Source of the DNA: Tepidibacillus_B infernus
Lineage (GTDB): Bacteria > Bacillota > Bacilli > Tepidibacillales > Tepidibacillaceae
Direction: 5' to 3'
NCBI RefSeq assembly: GCF_048898065.1
Contig: NZ_JBLWFI010000001.1
Location: forward strand, 868,001 to 932,000
Length of the DNA: 64,000 nt
The notes beneath the pieces were generated by a model. The model did not search any database, was not told the DNA's origin, and saw only the letters and a program-made list of their open reading frames with translations. Both the position numbers and the translations under genes were made by a program. The number at the start of each line of letters is the position of its first letter. Positions within the stretch are counted from its first letter, which is position 1. Below are positions 45,232 through 54,653 of the stretch, in pieces.

Positions 45232-45502
45232 AAAATAAATCTACATTTGGTTTTATTATTTCGCAACTTCTTATTATATGTCCAAACTTTTGTAAACCAT
45301 ATTCTAAAATGACAATTTCATAGGAGTTATCTATAATATTTTTAAACTTTTCTACGTACTTTGGCATATTCATATTATTTGATGTTTTAAAAAGTTTACC
45401 TCAATATTTTAATATGGATGCTAACATTTCTGTCGTTGTTGTTTTACCCGCACTACCTGTAATGGCGATGATTGGTTTTAAGAAGTTTTGTTTATCTTCC
45501 AA
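45230..45502 (-). pseudogene. Mur-ligase-like P-loop protein, remnant
   Basis: Ninety codons with one in-frame TGA. The first part has the ATP loop PIIAITGSAGKTTTTEM of Mur ligases and related enzymes (cyanophycin/poly-gamma-glutamate synthetase group). After the stop the same frame continues with FKTSNNMNMPKYVEKFKNII and EIVILEYGLQKFGHI, then ends at IIKPNVDLF. The family needs 400 or more residues, so the C-terminal two-thirds is lost. TTG 45502 behind GGGGGG could be the old start. The 170 bases upstream to 45673 hold nothing recognisable. Confidence 0.65.
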
Positions 45503-45673
45503 GATAGATCCCCCCTTAATTTTGATATATTACATCTTATGTGGTCTTCAATTCTGATGTATAGATTGATACCTTATCATCTTGATCCATTTCTCTAAAT
45601 TTTAGGATTTCAGCTTATACAGAAATGTTTCACTTTTCATATTCTATTACAATCAGGATAAGGGGGGATAAAG

Positions 45674-45937
45674 ATGCCTGAAACGAATCAACCATTAGGT
45701 AAAATCAAAATAAAAATCAATGAAAAAGGGATCGTCGAGGAATTGCTTCTCATCCAAAATAAAACAAGAATTCTTTTTATTGAACAAGAAGGAAAAAAAA
45801 TAAAAACAACATGCCATTCAATATCTGGAAAATATAATTTTAGTAAAAAGGATTTAGAGTACATTAATCAAAGTATCTTAAAAGAATTAACCAATTCGAA
45901 ATGGGAAACAAAAAATGATTGTTATTGTATAGTGTAA
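45674..45937 (+). CDS. Small protein of unknown function
   Basis: 87 residues, lysine-rich, no signal peptide or membrane span. KIKIKINEKGIVEELLLIQ suggests a beta-strand start and KKDLEYINQSILKELT a helix; two cysteines lie in the ending NDCYCIV. I recognise no family. A good ribosome site (AAGGGGGG, 6-7 bases) precedes ATG 45674, which supports a real gene. It converges with the lytic transglycosylase gene 41 bases away. No neighbour suggests a role. Confidence 0.6.
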   Translation: MPETNQPLGKIKIKINEKGIVEELLLIQNKTRILFIEQEGKKIKTTCHSISGKYNFSKKDLEYINQSILKELTNSKWETKNDCYCIV

Positions 45938-45978
45938 AACAAATATAAAACCCCGTGCCAAATAATTTATATACAGAT

Positions 45979-46563
45979 TTATGAAAGTTTACTTAATACC
46001 TTATCGATATACTGTCTCGTATCTGCAAAAGGTGGAATTCCCTCAAAACGGTCAACATTTCCTGGTCCAGCGTTATAAGCTGCTAAGGCTAATTTGGTAT
46101 TCTGGTACTTGTCCAATAATTGACGTAAATATTTAACTCCACCTTCAATATTCTCCTTTGGATCAAAAGGATCTTGTACCCCTAAAGATTCTGCAGTCTT
46201 TGGCATTAATTGCATAAGTCCCATCGCCCCTACCTTAGAAACTGCATTAGGGTCAAAGTTGGATTCTACTTGGATCACCGCTTTTACCAATTCGGAAGGA
46301 ACTTGATATTTTTGTGAAACTTCATCAATTATATCTTCAAAGTCAGTTTTGCTATACCTTTTGTTATGTAATATGGGTGGAATTGAAACGGTCCTAACTA
46401 ACCCACCCTGATATTGATTTAAAGGACTGCCTTTTTCTAATTCTTGATTTAATATTTCATCAAATTTGGATTCGACGCCATACATCTCCTGATTCTGCTT
46501 GGCATTGATTTGTGCAAGTAATAGATATTTGATTAGGAGATCGTTTGTAGACGATTCAATCAT
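45979..46563 (-). CDS. Lytic transglycosylase (SLT domain)
   Basis: Cleaves peptidoglycan glycan strands. About 194 residues: an N-terminal helical part, then the SLT domain (about 85-190) with the catalytic glutamate in VIQVESNFDP, SKVGAMGLMQLMPKTAESLG and LALAAYNAGPGNVDRF. No clear signal peptide, as in Bacillus YjbJ-like proteins. The start is uncertain: ATG 46563 (MIESSTNDLL) with GGAATGG about 10 bases upstream is favoured; TTG 46593 and ATG 46575 are alternatives. Confidence 0.85.
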   Translation of the reverse strand: MIESSTNDLLIKYLLLAQINAKQNQEMYGVESKFDEILNQELEKGSPLNQYQGGLVRTVSIPPILHNKRYSKTDFEDIIDEVSQKYQVPSELVKAVIQVESNFDPNAVSKVGAMGLMQLMPKTAESLGVQDPFDPKENIEGGVKYLRQLLDKYQNTKLALAAYNAGPGNVDRFEGIPPFADTRQYIDKVLSKLS

Positions 46564-46669
46564 GTTTATACCCATTCCTTTCGCTTCGCTCAAGGCACAA
46601 AACGCAATGAAATAAGTTGGCCTTAAGCGTTATTTTTATTAATCTATAGTCATAGGGATAACAGTTAAC

Positions 46670-46866
46670 TACAAATCACGTGGAGGTGAGTGGGCTGCTC
46701 CAGTTGTGGAGTGACCGCATTTTTATATGTGTAGATTGCCTTTCCAAGCACAAATAAGTGTGACTTCGAGCACGCGGACTTATCTTTGTATAAACATTAC
46801 TCGTTTATTGCTGGGCAATCAGTCAATGTTGTCTATCCCTATCATTCTTTGAAAGGAGTTTTCCCT
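46670..46866 (+). ncRNA. Candidate bridge-RNA region of the IS110 element
   Basis: Noncoding leader between the left end and the recombinase start. It contains hairpin-forming segments: GCTCCAGTTGTGGAGT, and ATAAGTGTGACTTCGAGCAC followed by GCGGACTTAT, whose outer ATAAGT/ACTTAT arms pair. In IS110 relatives such as IS621 the leader encodes a structured RNA whose loops pair with target and donor DNA. I infer this from family and position; limits and loops are not resolved here. Confidence 0.3.
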
Positions 46867-48113
46867 ATGGCTTTAAAAATTGTTTATCCAATTTGTTGTG
46901 GAATTGATGTCCACAAAACCTTTGTTGTTGCCTGTATTGCTTCAACAAACAACAGAGGAGTTACTACCTACAAACGCCATCGCTTTTCTACCTATACGAA
47001 AGGATTGAAAGAGCTGTCACAATGGCTTTGTGAAAATGACTGCAAGGATGTCTGTATGGAATCTACCGGGAAATACTGGATTCCCGTGTTTAATGTACTT
47101 GAAGATTCTTGCAACATTACTCTTGCACATCCTAAATATGTCAAGGCTATCCGTGGCAAAAAGACTGACAAAAAAGATGCCCAATGGATTGCCGATTTAT
47201 TTAAGCATGACCTTGTAGCTGGAAGCTTTATGCCTCCGCTTGCTATCAGACAGCTTCGTGACCTTATGCGTTATCGTTTTAAACTGACTAACTTTATGTC
47301 CAGTGAGAAGAACCGTCTTCAAAACAGTTTAACCGTGTCTAACATTCAGCTTTTAAATGTTGTTTCGGATACCTTCGGCAAAAGCTCCATGAACATCATT
47401 GACAAGCTCCTTAAAAATCCTCTGGATACCTCTTTTGATTTAGAACCTTTAATCCATGGCTCCATGAAGGACAAACTTCCCGAACTGGAACTCGCCATTG
47501 ACGGATTTATTACTCCGGAACAGGCTGAAAAATTAAAGGTTATTAAACAGCACTATGAAGACCTTAAATCCCGAAAAGCTGACCTTGAAAAAATAATTCT
47601 TTTCCTTGCCGGGTCCTACACAGAAGAAATCAACTTAATCTTAACTGTTCCGTCCTTTAAAAACATTTTTTCTGCCATTGCCGTGGTTTCAGAAATAGGG
47701 GTTAATATGGACGTCTTTTCGACAGCTAAGCATTTTATGTTCCTGGGCAGGACTTACACCTACAAATAACGAGAGTGCCGGCAAGAAAAAGTCAGTAAGA
47801 ATTTCGAGAGCTGGCTGCTACATAAAGCCTCTTTTGGTACAGTGTGCTACCGCTGTAGTCAAAAGCGAAAAGCATCCCTGAAATCCGAAACCGTTATTTA
47901 AAACTCAAAAAACGCCGTGATCACAAACGAGCAATTATTGCAATTGCACGAATGCTTTTAACAGCTATATACAACATCCTCAAAAAGAAAGAACCATATA
48001 ATGCTGAATTAGATAAAAAATCGGATGTTCTTCCAGTAAACCGTGAAATCACGGTAGAGCAAGCGATTTTATTAGCTAAAACTCAAGGTTATCGTGTAAT
48101 GGTGGCAACTTGA
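46867..48113 (+). pseudogene. IS110-family recombinase with two +1 frameshifts
   Basis: The N-terminal RuvC-like DEDD domain has GIDVHKTFVVACIAS, VCMESTGKYWIPVF and RGKKTDKKDAQWIADLF. The C-terminal transposase domain continues in a second frame as CSWAGLTPTNNESAGKKKS, with the family's serine region, and in a third as IRNRYLKLKKRRDHKRA, ending GYRVMVAT. The shifts lie in TTTT (47733-47736) and CCC (47876-47878). Removing one T and one C gives one 414-residue protein. Start ATG 46867 follows GAAAGGAG. Either an inactivated copy or one hit by run-length sequencing errors. Confidence 0.85.
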
Positions 48114-48359
48114 TATTTTCTTATCCATATATTTTTTAAAAAGTCATCAATAGATGGCTTGTTTGCTATGCTCTTTTCTTTACTGACGGCTTCTAGTATT
48201 TATTTCAGACTTCACCTCATCCATTAGGACAATCTGTATCTAATTTCAAGGATAACTTAAAAGATGAAGGTTCACAATATTTTTTCAAGGTTTTCCATGC
48301 AAGAATGAATATTATTTAGGTAACAATATCTATGAATGTAGGTTTAAGGGAGATAAAAA
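48114..48359. other. Intergenic stretch after the IS110 gene
   Basis: Holds the right end of the IS110 element and about 150 bases before the L,D-transpeptidase gene. A short open stretch without a start (48197-48319, containing PHPLGQSVSNFKDNLKDEG) may be the tail of a gene cut by the element. No family is recognised. Confidence 0.3.
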
Positions 48360-48875
48360 ATGATTAAAAAAAATATGATCTTCATTTCTGTTATGTTTCT
48401 ACTCTTTTCATTTCCCGTACTTGCCGCTACGGAAGATAAACGAATCGATCAGGAAAATTTGACTATGCCAGACGAATATGAGGGTGTCTATTTGGAAATC
48501 AATAAGACACAGAATACCTTAAAGGTTTATTTAAATGGTTATGTTGTGAAAAGGTTTCCGGTAGCCACAGGGAAAAATAATCTTTTAACGCCTGAAGGTA
48601 AATTTAAAATTATTACAAAGGTGAAAAATCCATGGTATTTACCGAAAAATATCCAAGGAGGAGACAAAAAAAATCCATTAGGCACTCGTTGGTTGGGATT
48701 AAATGTACCAGGAACAGGTGGATATAAATATGGAATCCATGGAACAAGTAATCCATACTCCATCGGTCATCATGTTAGTCTTGGTTGTATTCGGATGCAT
48801 AATAAAGATATAGAGTGGATGTATCGGCATATTCCACTTGGCACACCAGTCATTATCAAAAGCGACATGAAATAA
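48360..48875 (+). CDS. L,D-transpeptidase (YkuD domain), secreted
   Basis: Cross-links peptidoglycan through L,D bonds. The 171 residues start with a signal peptide (KKNMIFISVMFLLFSFPVLA, cleavage probably near ALAATE-type sequence at 22-24). The YkuD domain follows (about 43-168), with YGIHGTSNPYSIG and the catalytic cysteine in HHVSLGCIRMHNKDIEW. No LysM domain, so it is a minimal enzyme. ATG 48360 follows AAGGGAG. A cell-wall lytic enzyme lies 1.8 kb away on the other side of the IS110 element. Confidence 0.92.
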   Translation: MIKKNMIFISVMFLLFSFPVLAATEDKRIDQENLTMPDEYEGVYLEINKTQNTLKVYLNGYVVKRFPVATGKNNLLTPEGKFKIITKVKNPWYLPKNIQGGDKKNPLGTRWLGLNVPGTGGYKYGIHGTSNPYSIGHHVSLGCIRMHNKDIEWMYRHIPLGTPVIIKSDMK

Positions 48876-48917
48876 TCCTCTCTTCCAAACGGTATATTGG
48901 GGATTAGGTACGATTGT

Positions 48918-51900
48918 TTAGGCGTATTCTACATTTATCTTCGAACCATTACCAAACGTATCAGGTGGAGTAACGATAATTCTACGGTTTAAACGATTTT
49001 GTAACTCTGGTACATGCGAAATAATGCCAATAGTCATCCTTTCAGCTTGTAGCTTTTCTAAAGTCATCATAACTGTATCTAAAAGATCTGTATCTAAAGT
49101 ACCAAATCCTTCATCCAAGAAGAAAAATTCTAAAGGCTGACCACCTTTTAATTGAATCTGTGAAGATAAAGCTAATGCTAATGCTAGAGAAGTTAAAAAT
49201 GTCTCTCCTCCTGATAAGGTTTGAACAGGCCTTGATAAACCACCATTTAAATCATCGATCATGATAAAACCACCTTCTTGATCTACATCAAGTCGGTAAC
49301 GATTTCTTGTTAATTGCTTTAGTTTTTCAGAAGCAGTTAAAGTGATATTGTGTAGATGTTCTTGAGCGATAAAATCAACGAAGGCATTACCACGTAACAC
49401 TTGATTTAATTCGGATACAACATCCAATTCCTTTTGTACTAATTTTCGTTGTTCTTCAAATATTAACCATTCTTGATGATCTTGTTCTAATTGTCGATAT
49501 TGGTAATTTAACTCAGATAATCTTGATTTTGTAATCTCAAATACTTCTTCCAATTCTAGTTTTTGTTTTTGTAGTGTTTGCCATTCTTCTTCGATCAAAG
49601 TTCTTCCTTTTAATTGAACGACATATTGTTTTTCTTGTTGATATAGAAGATACATGGTGTCATTATAAACCTTGATTTGTTGATTCAGTGTTTCTATTTC
49701 TTCATGAGGAATTAGATAGGTTTTTACATGTTCAATCGATTGCCAGTTATTTTCCTGTAATTTTTCTTCTAATGCTTTAGAAAGGTCTTCGAATTGACTT
49801 CTCAATGTCTTCATTACTGCTTCTTCCGAACTTAACTTTCGCTCAAGTTGGTTATATTCTTCTTTTGAATTAACCCAACTATTCTCAAATTCAGCTCGTT
49901 TTTGCTTTAATTCGTCTAATCGCTGATCTACTTCTGAAATCCTCTGTATCGCAGGTTTTCCATTTGTAACCTTTTCCAAATTTGCATATAACTCTTGCCG
50001 TTTCTCTTCTGTTTGCTTATTATTCATCTCTAATATATCAAGAATAGATCGATTGTTTTGTTTTTCCTCATTTAACTTTTTTTCATTTAAGTCTAAATTT
50101 GATTTTATTTCTTCTGCCTTCGTTATTTGTTCAAGCAATTTTTCTCGTTGTTCATCAAATGCTGCTATCTCTTGTTTACGAATTTCAATGGTTTGTAAAT
50201 CCCAATTTCCTTTTACTTTTTGCCATTGTTGTTCTACTTCTTGAAGTTGAGATTGAATTTGTTCTTTTGAGTGTACTATGGTTTGTTTACGTTCTAGATA
50301 TAAGGTGATTTTTGATTGGATGATCTTTATATCTTGTTCTTCTATACCAATCGTTTTTTGCACTTCTTGAAGTTGCGTCTGCAAGTTTTGATACTCTTCA
50401 CTCCAAGATGCTAGTTGTTCTTTAAGATTTATATGTTCCTTTTGTTCTTTGGTGAAAAGTTTTATCATTTTTACCAGATCTAATTCTTTGTATGGTAGGG
50501 GTAAGGCCTTTCTCAAATCTTGTACTTGTTCTTTTTTAGCTTCTATCTCCTTCTCTATTTTGAAAAGTTGATGTAAAACCATTTCTTTTTTACCTTCCAG
50601 TGTTTTTAGAGAAATGTTTTCATCTGTCAGTTGAGCTTCGATCTGCTTGATTTGATACTGGATTTGTTCATGTTCTTGATAAGATTCAGGCTCTACTATA
50701 CCTTGATAAGGATTTGGATGATGTACTGAACCACAAACTAAACAAGGGACACCTTCTTCTAAATGTTCAGCCAGAATAATTGCCATCATTTCTATCTGTT
50801 TCTTATCCGATTTTGAAAATGTAAGCTTCAGTTCGTCTAACTTTATTTGAAATGAATCAATCCTTTCATTTATTTTCTCAATATGAGAAGAGATTTCAGC
50901 AATTGTTTCAGATGTTTGCTTTTTTTCTTTTTCTAATGTTTGAATTTCATGATTGATGGTCTGCAATTTATTTAACTTCAGTTCAAGTTCTAGAAGGCCA
51001 CGGTCTTGTTCATGCCACTTTTCTTCTGTAATAGGTTTTTGGTCTAACATTTTTTGTTCTAATCGTTTTAAGTTTACATAATCTTCATTATGTTCCTTTG
51101 TGTTTTCTGTATGCTTTTCGATTTCCGCTTTTTGGACATTGATAGCTGTATCGATTTGAGTAATTTCAGCAATGAGTTCATCTAATTTACTTGTTATTTG
51201 TAGCAAATTCTGTCGAACCAGAAAAGCCTGGTCTAATTTATTTCTTTCTTCAGAAGTGACATGGATTTCTTCCATTTTTTGTTTCCATTGTTGAAGGTTA
51301 AACTCGATTTCATTTTTTTGTTGCAAAATGGACAATCTATCTTTTTCAATTTGATCTAACCGTTGAAGCACTGAATTCCTTTCTTCAGCATATCCTTCTA
51401 AAGTCTTAGTTAATTTTTCAATTTCCTTCTCCCATTCTAACGCTATGTCAAATTTGTATTTCTTCTCTTGAAGTAGTGGGACATCTTTATCAAATTGTTC
51501 TTTGGCTTGCAAAAATTGATGTTCCTTTTCCTTCAAACTCTCCGCTAGTTGCTTTTTGTGAAGATTTAATTGATTTATATTAGATTGCAAATGATCCATT
51601 TGTTCCAGTGTCTTTTGATATTGCTGAATGTATGGTTCAAGCTGAAATGCTTTTGTTGCCTTTTCACTTTTTTCTTCTAGTAGCCGCACATCTTGTTCTT
51701 TTTCCTTTAATTCGTTTAATTGTTGATGAACATAGTCTAATTGCCTTTGTAGTTCATATACCTGTTGTTTTTCAGTAAAATTTATTAGAAATCGACTTAA
51801 AGCTTCTTGCTTTTTCTCTTTTCTTTTTGTGGTTTCCTGAAGCTCCATATAAAGCTGATCAAGATTTTCCTTTGTTGCATGTGCTATCATTTCTTGCTTA

Positions 51901-52511
51901 ATCAATATCTCATCTCGTTTTTTTCTAAGTTCATTCTCTTTTAATTGCACTTTATCCTTTAACTTTTTCCCATACTCATCTAAATGAAAAAGTCGTTCTA
52001 GCATTGGTCTTCGATCTTGAGCTTTTAATGTGAGAAATTCTGCAAATTTTCCCTGTGGCAAGACTACTGCACGTGTAAAATCATCCACAGTTAGACCAAG
52101 CAAGTTTTCTATTTCATTTGTTACTTCCCTTTCTTTATCAGCAATCACTGTTTCTTTCCCGTTTTCTATTACCACAAGACGGGCCAAAGTTGATTTAACA
52201 CGATGTTCTTGACTTCTACTATATACTCGTTCAACTATATATATCCGAGGAAATTGGCCAAAATATAATTCAAACGAAAATTTAACATGAATTTTTTCTT
52301 CTTGTTGATTTAAGATACCTATCCGATTTGCATCACTTCGCTCTACTCGGCCATATAATGCTAATGTAATCGCGTCTAATATCGTCGATTTTCCACTTCC
52401 TGTAGGACCAAAGATGCCAAAAACTCCAGCATCAGAAACTTGCTGAAAATCAATATGTTGTGCTTTACGAAAACTATGTAATCCTGCAATGATTAAAGAG
52501 ATCGGCTTCAA
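48918..52511 (-). CDS. sbcC: Exonuclease subunit SbcC
   Basis: SMC-like ATPase of the SbcCD nuclease, which opens hairpins and processes blocked DNA ends. The 1197 residues have Walker A FGPTGSGKSTILDAI near 35, two long coiled coils, the zinc hook VPCLVCGSVHHP near 590, the ABC signature QTLSGGETFLTSLALALAL and Walker B FFFLDEGFGTLD. The TTG start at 52511 shares bases with the sbcD stop (TTGA overlap), with GGAGG 9 bases upstream: translational coupling. Confidence 0.95.
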   Translation of the reverse strand: MKPISLIIAGLHSFRKAQHIDFQQVSDAGVFGIFGPTGSGKSTILDAITLALYGRVERSDANRIGILNQQEEKIHVKFSFELYFGQFPRIYIVERVYSRSQEHRVKSTLARLVVIENGKETVIADKEREVTNEIENLLGLTVDDFTRAVVLPQGKFAEFLTLKAQDRRPMLERLFHLDEYGKKLKDKVQLKENELRKKRDEILIKQEMIAHATKENLDQLYMELQETTKRKEKKQEALSRFLINFTEKQQVYELQRQLDYVHQQLNELKEKEQDVRLLEEKSEKATKAFQLEPYIQQYQKTLEQMDHLQSNINQLNLHKKQLAESLKEKEHQFLQAKEQFDKDVPLLQEKKYKFDIALEWEKEIEKLTKTLEGYAEERNSVLQRLDQIEKDRLSILQQKNEIEFNLQQWKQKMEEIHVTSEERNKLDQAFLVRQNLLQITSKLDELIAEITQIDTAINVQKAEIEKHTENTKEHNEDYVNLKRLEQKMLDQKPITEEKWHEQDRGLLELELKLNKLQTINHEIQTLEKEKKQTSETIAEISSHIEKINERIDSFQIKLDELKLTFSKSDKKQIEMMAIILAEHLEEGVPCLVCGSVHHPNPYQGIVEPESYQEHEQIQYQIKQIEAQLTDENISLKTLEGKKEMVLHQLFKIEKEIEAKKEQVQDLRKALPLPYKELDLVKMIKLFTKEQKEHINLKEQLASWSEEYQNLQTQLQEVQKTIGIEEQDIKIIQSKITLYLERKQTIVHSKEQIQSQLQEVEQQWQKVKGNWDLQTIEIRKQEIAAFDEQREKLLEQITKAEEIKSNLDLNEKKLNEEKQNNRSILDILEMNNKQTEEKRQELYANLEKVTNGKPAIQRISEVDQRLDELKQKRAEFENSWVNSKEEYNQLERKLSSEEAVMKTLRSQFEDLSKALEEKLQENNWQSIEHVKTYLIPHEEIETLNQQIKVYNDTMYLLYQQEKQYVVQLKGRTLIEEEWQTLQKQKLELEEVFEITKSRLSELNYQYRQLEQDHQEWLIFEEQRKLVQKELDVVSELNQVLRGNAFVDFIAQEHLHNITLTASEKLKQLTRNRYRLDVDQEGGFIMIDDLNGGLSRPVQTLSGGETFLTSLALALALSSQIQLKGGQPLEFFFLDEGFGTLDTDLLDTVMMTLEKLQAERMTIGIISHVPELQNRLNRRIIVTPPDTFGNGSKINVEYA

Positions 52512-53746
52512 TCTTCTTCAACCTCCTCGTCATTTTGTTGTTGAAACAGTTTAAGAAATAGATCTACAATTTCCTTTCTAGGTTCAGCACCTATACGTTG
52601 TTGATAAAATCTCTTAAATAATTCTGATGGTTGTTTAGATTGCATTTCAATCGCTTCCATTGCCTGTTCTAGTTCTGGTGTAACGACTCGAATATGAATA
52701 AATCCCTCATTCATTTTGCGAATTCGCTGGATTTCTTCCATTGATAGTGGATGGGGCATATGAAGCTCTAAGTCGATCCAAGCAGGTGTAGTTCCCTCGT
52801 TTGTCAGCCATTCTTCTAATTCAGGAATGCCATTTTTAATCTTCTTTTGTATCAATAACTTCCCACTGGATAAGTAAATTTCGTAAGGTTGCACTGAATC
52901 ATTTGGATTAACATCAAAAATAGTGACAGATTTTTTGTGATTTGCTTCTGAAAAGCTATAGGCCAAAGGAGAACCAGCATAGCGCGTTAAACTTAATGTT
53001 CCTTTCACATCTTGCGGTCGATGTAAATGGCCTAAGGCAATATATTGAAAAAAGTCTGGAATGTGAATAGGATTGACTGTATAAGCTCCGCCAACTTGAA
53101 TTTCGATTTCTGAATCAGAGGCTTGTCCACCTTGGACAAAAAGATGGCTCATTGCCAAATTTACCGTGTTTGCCCGGAAAATTGATCGTTGGGACTGAAA
53201 CCATTGATGAACAAAAGCGGAATAGGATTCTCTTATTTCTTTCACATCTGCACTTTCATGAAACAATTGTTTTAATCGCGATTCAGATGGGTATGGTAAA
53301 GTTGATACCATAGCCGTTTGATTTGCTGTTGGTAAATATAGTTCAAGCCATCCTATCCCAGTTTTTTCTGCATAGACTTGTCCATGATTTTTTAACTGGC
53401 TTGGATAAATTTCATCTGTGGGTAACCCCAAGAGATAAATACCTTGTTTATCCGCTAATGGATTTGCAGCTCGAATACGTTCTGGTTGGTCATGATTTCC
53501 TGCAATCACGACAACTCCCCGTTTTCCATAGTTGCTTAAGCGATGAATCGTTTCATAAAAGAGATGTTCTGCCCATGCAGGGGGATTCACCGATTGATAA
53601 ATATCTCCTGCTATTAAAACAAGATCTATCTTTTCATCATCAGCAATTTGACAGATTTCATCCATCACTTCAATTTGCTCATTTTGTCGATCTCTTCCTT
53701 CTAATGTTTTTCCTAAATGCCAATCTGCGGTATGTAAAACTCTCAT
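52508..53746 (-). CDS. sbcD: Exonuclease subunit SbcD
   Basis: Metallophosphoesterase nuclease of SbcCD. The 412 residues begin with MRVLHTADWHLGK (metal ligands Asp and His). They continue with LVLIAGDIYQSVNPP, VVIAGNHDQPERI and YIALGHLHRPQDV, the full set of phosphoesterase motifs. ATG 53746 follows AGAGGAG; the 24 extra codons upstream are not family sequence. Operon sbcD-sbcC. Confidence 0.95.
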   Translation of the reverse strand: MRVLHTADWHLGKTLEGRDRQNEQIEVMDEICQIADDEKIDLVLIAGDIYQSVNPPAWAEHLFYETIHRLSNYGKRGVVVIAGNHDQPERIRAANPLADKQGIYLLGLPTDEIYPSQLKNHGQVYAEKTGIGWLELYLPTANQTAMVSTLPYPSESRLKQLFHESADVKEIRESYSAFVHQWFQSQRSIFRANTVNLAMSHLFVQGGQASDSEIEIQVGGAYTVNPIHIPDFFQYIALGHLHRPQDVKGTLSLTRYAGSPLAYSFSEANHKKSVTIFDVNPNDSVQPYEIYLSSGKLLIQKKIKNGIPELEEWLTNEGTTPAWIDLELHMPHPLSMEEIQRIRKMNEGFIHIRVVTPELEQAMEAIEMQSKQPSELFKRFYQQRIGAEPRKEIVDLFLKLFQQQNDEEVEED

Positions 53747-53797
53747 CCGGAAACTCCTCTCTTCTAACCTTTCTCTATTGTATCTGTCTTTTGCCAC

Positions 53798-53826
53798 AAA
53801 AAAAACACTTTCCATCATGGAAAGTG
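53798..53826 (-). terminator. Terminator before sbcD
   Basis: CACTTTCC pairs with GGAAAGTG around a 5-base loop; TTTTTTTTGTGG follows on the minus strand. It ends the TPR-like gene and separates it from sbcDC. Confidence 0.85.
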
Positions 53827-53839
53827 AAATGAAATAGTT

Positions 53840-54514
53840 TTAGCAGTCAAATTGCATATGTCGATGTGTTAAGGAAAGAAGCTGGCTAACTGTTCCTTGT
53901 GGTGAAAGATCCAAGGTTAAGATATGATCTACTTCTTTAAGGTTCACTTCTGAATAAGTGTATGCTTGTTTCAAAAGTTGGATGGCTTGGCTCGTATCTT
54001 CCTTTTCAAAAGCCAATAGTGCCAAATTGAAGTATGAATAGAATAGTAAACTGTTGGTTTTTTCTTCTTTCTTATGTACTTCTTCATTTTTAATAATGGA
54101 ATAAATTTCTTGAGTCACTTTATCAGTATCACCAGATAAAGCATGTATTTGCCACATTTGATTATAGAGAAGGCCTCGATTGATCAAAGGAAAGGAAGTA
54201 ACCGTTTTTTGAGAGAGACAGTCAATCGCTAGATTCAATAGTTCGATTGAGTGTTCTTTATCGCCTGTTGAGACCCAATAATAATCCGCTAAGTCAGATA
54301 ACGACCAGATGTATTGCTCATCATCTTCCTGCTTCACTTCTTCTAAAATCGATTCTAAAAGTTCAATAGCAGGTTTATAAATATTTAGATTTGCTAAAAG
54401 TCGACCAAGTAATGCACGATTATGCCAATTTTCATAAGATTCCAGTGCTCCTTTTTGCAATGGAACATATTCTTTTACATAATCTGCCCAGTACCGATAT
54501 TCTTGTTCGTTCAA
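53840..54514 (-). CDS. TPR-like helical protein of unknown function
   Basis: 224 residues, almost all helical, with paired-helix repeats resembling tetratricopeptides: LLGRLLANLNIYKPAIELLE, then SLSDLADYYWVSTGDKEHSI, and YFNLALLAFEKEDTSQAIQL. No signal peptide or membrane span. Probably a protein-binding scaffold; no named family recognised. The TTG start at 54514 has AAAGGAG 8 bases upstream. Single gene with its own terminator. Confidence 0.7.
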   Translation of the reverse strand: MNEQEYRYWADYVKEYVPLQKGALESYENWHNRALLGRLLANLNIYKPAIELLESILEEVKQEDDEQYIWSLSDLADYYWVSTGDKEHSIELLNLAIDCLSQKTVTSFPLINRGLLYNQMWQIHALSGDTDKVTQEIYSIIKNEEVHKKEEKTNSLLFYSYFNLALLAFEKEDTSQAIQLLKQAYTYSEVNLKEVDHILTLDLSPQGTVSQLLSLTHRHMQFDC

Positions 54515-54625
54515 AGCTATTCTCCTTTCATCTACTCTTGTAAATTCGTTGATACTTCACCATATGATGCAAAAGTAGATTCTAGTACAGGACATGCTCT
54601 GAACCAGCAAATTTTTATGAATGAT

Positions 54626-54653
54626 GAAAAAAAGCCACCGTATATTGGTGGCT
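54626..54653 (-). terminator. Terminator of the GH65/beta-PGM operon
   Basis: AGCCACC pairs with GGTGGCT; TTTTTTTCATC follows on the minus strand. The stem touches the stop codon of the fusion gene. Confidence 0.85.

Larger units (their letters stand above)
46640..48180 (+). mobile_element. IS110-family insertion sequence, recombinase frameshifted
   Basis: A recombinase gene (46867-48113) with a roughly 200-base noncoding leader and a short tail. IS110 elements lack clear inverted repeats, so both borders are estimates. The long leader is the expected place of the bridge RNA in this family. Confidence 0.6.

Noticed and set aside
50053..50308. Plus-strand open frames of 60-70 codons inside sbcC
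   Set aside because: Antisense shadows of the coiled-coil coding region; no start signals.
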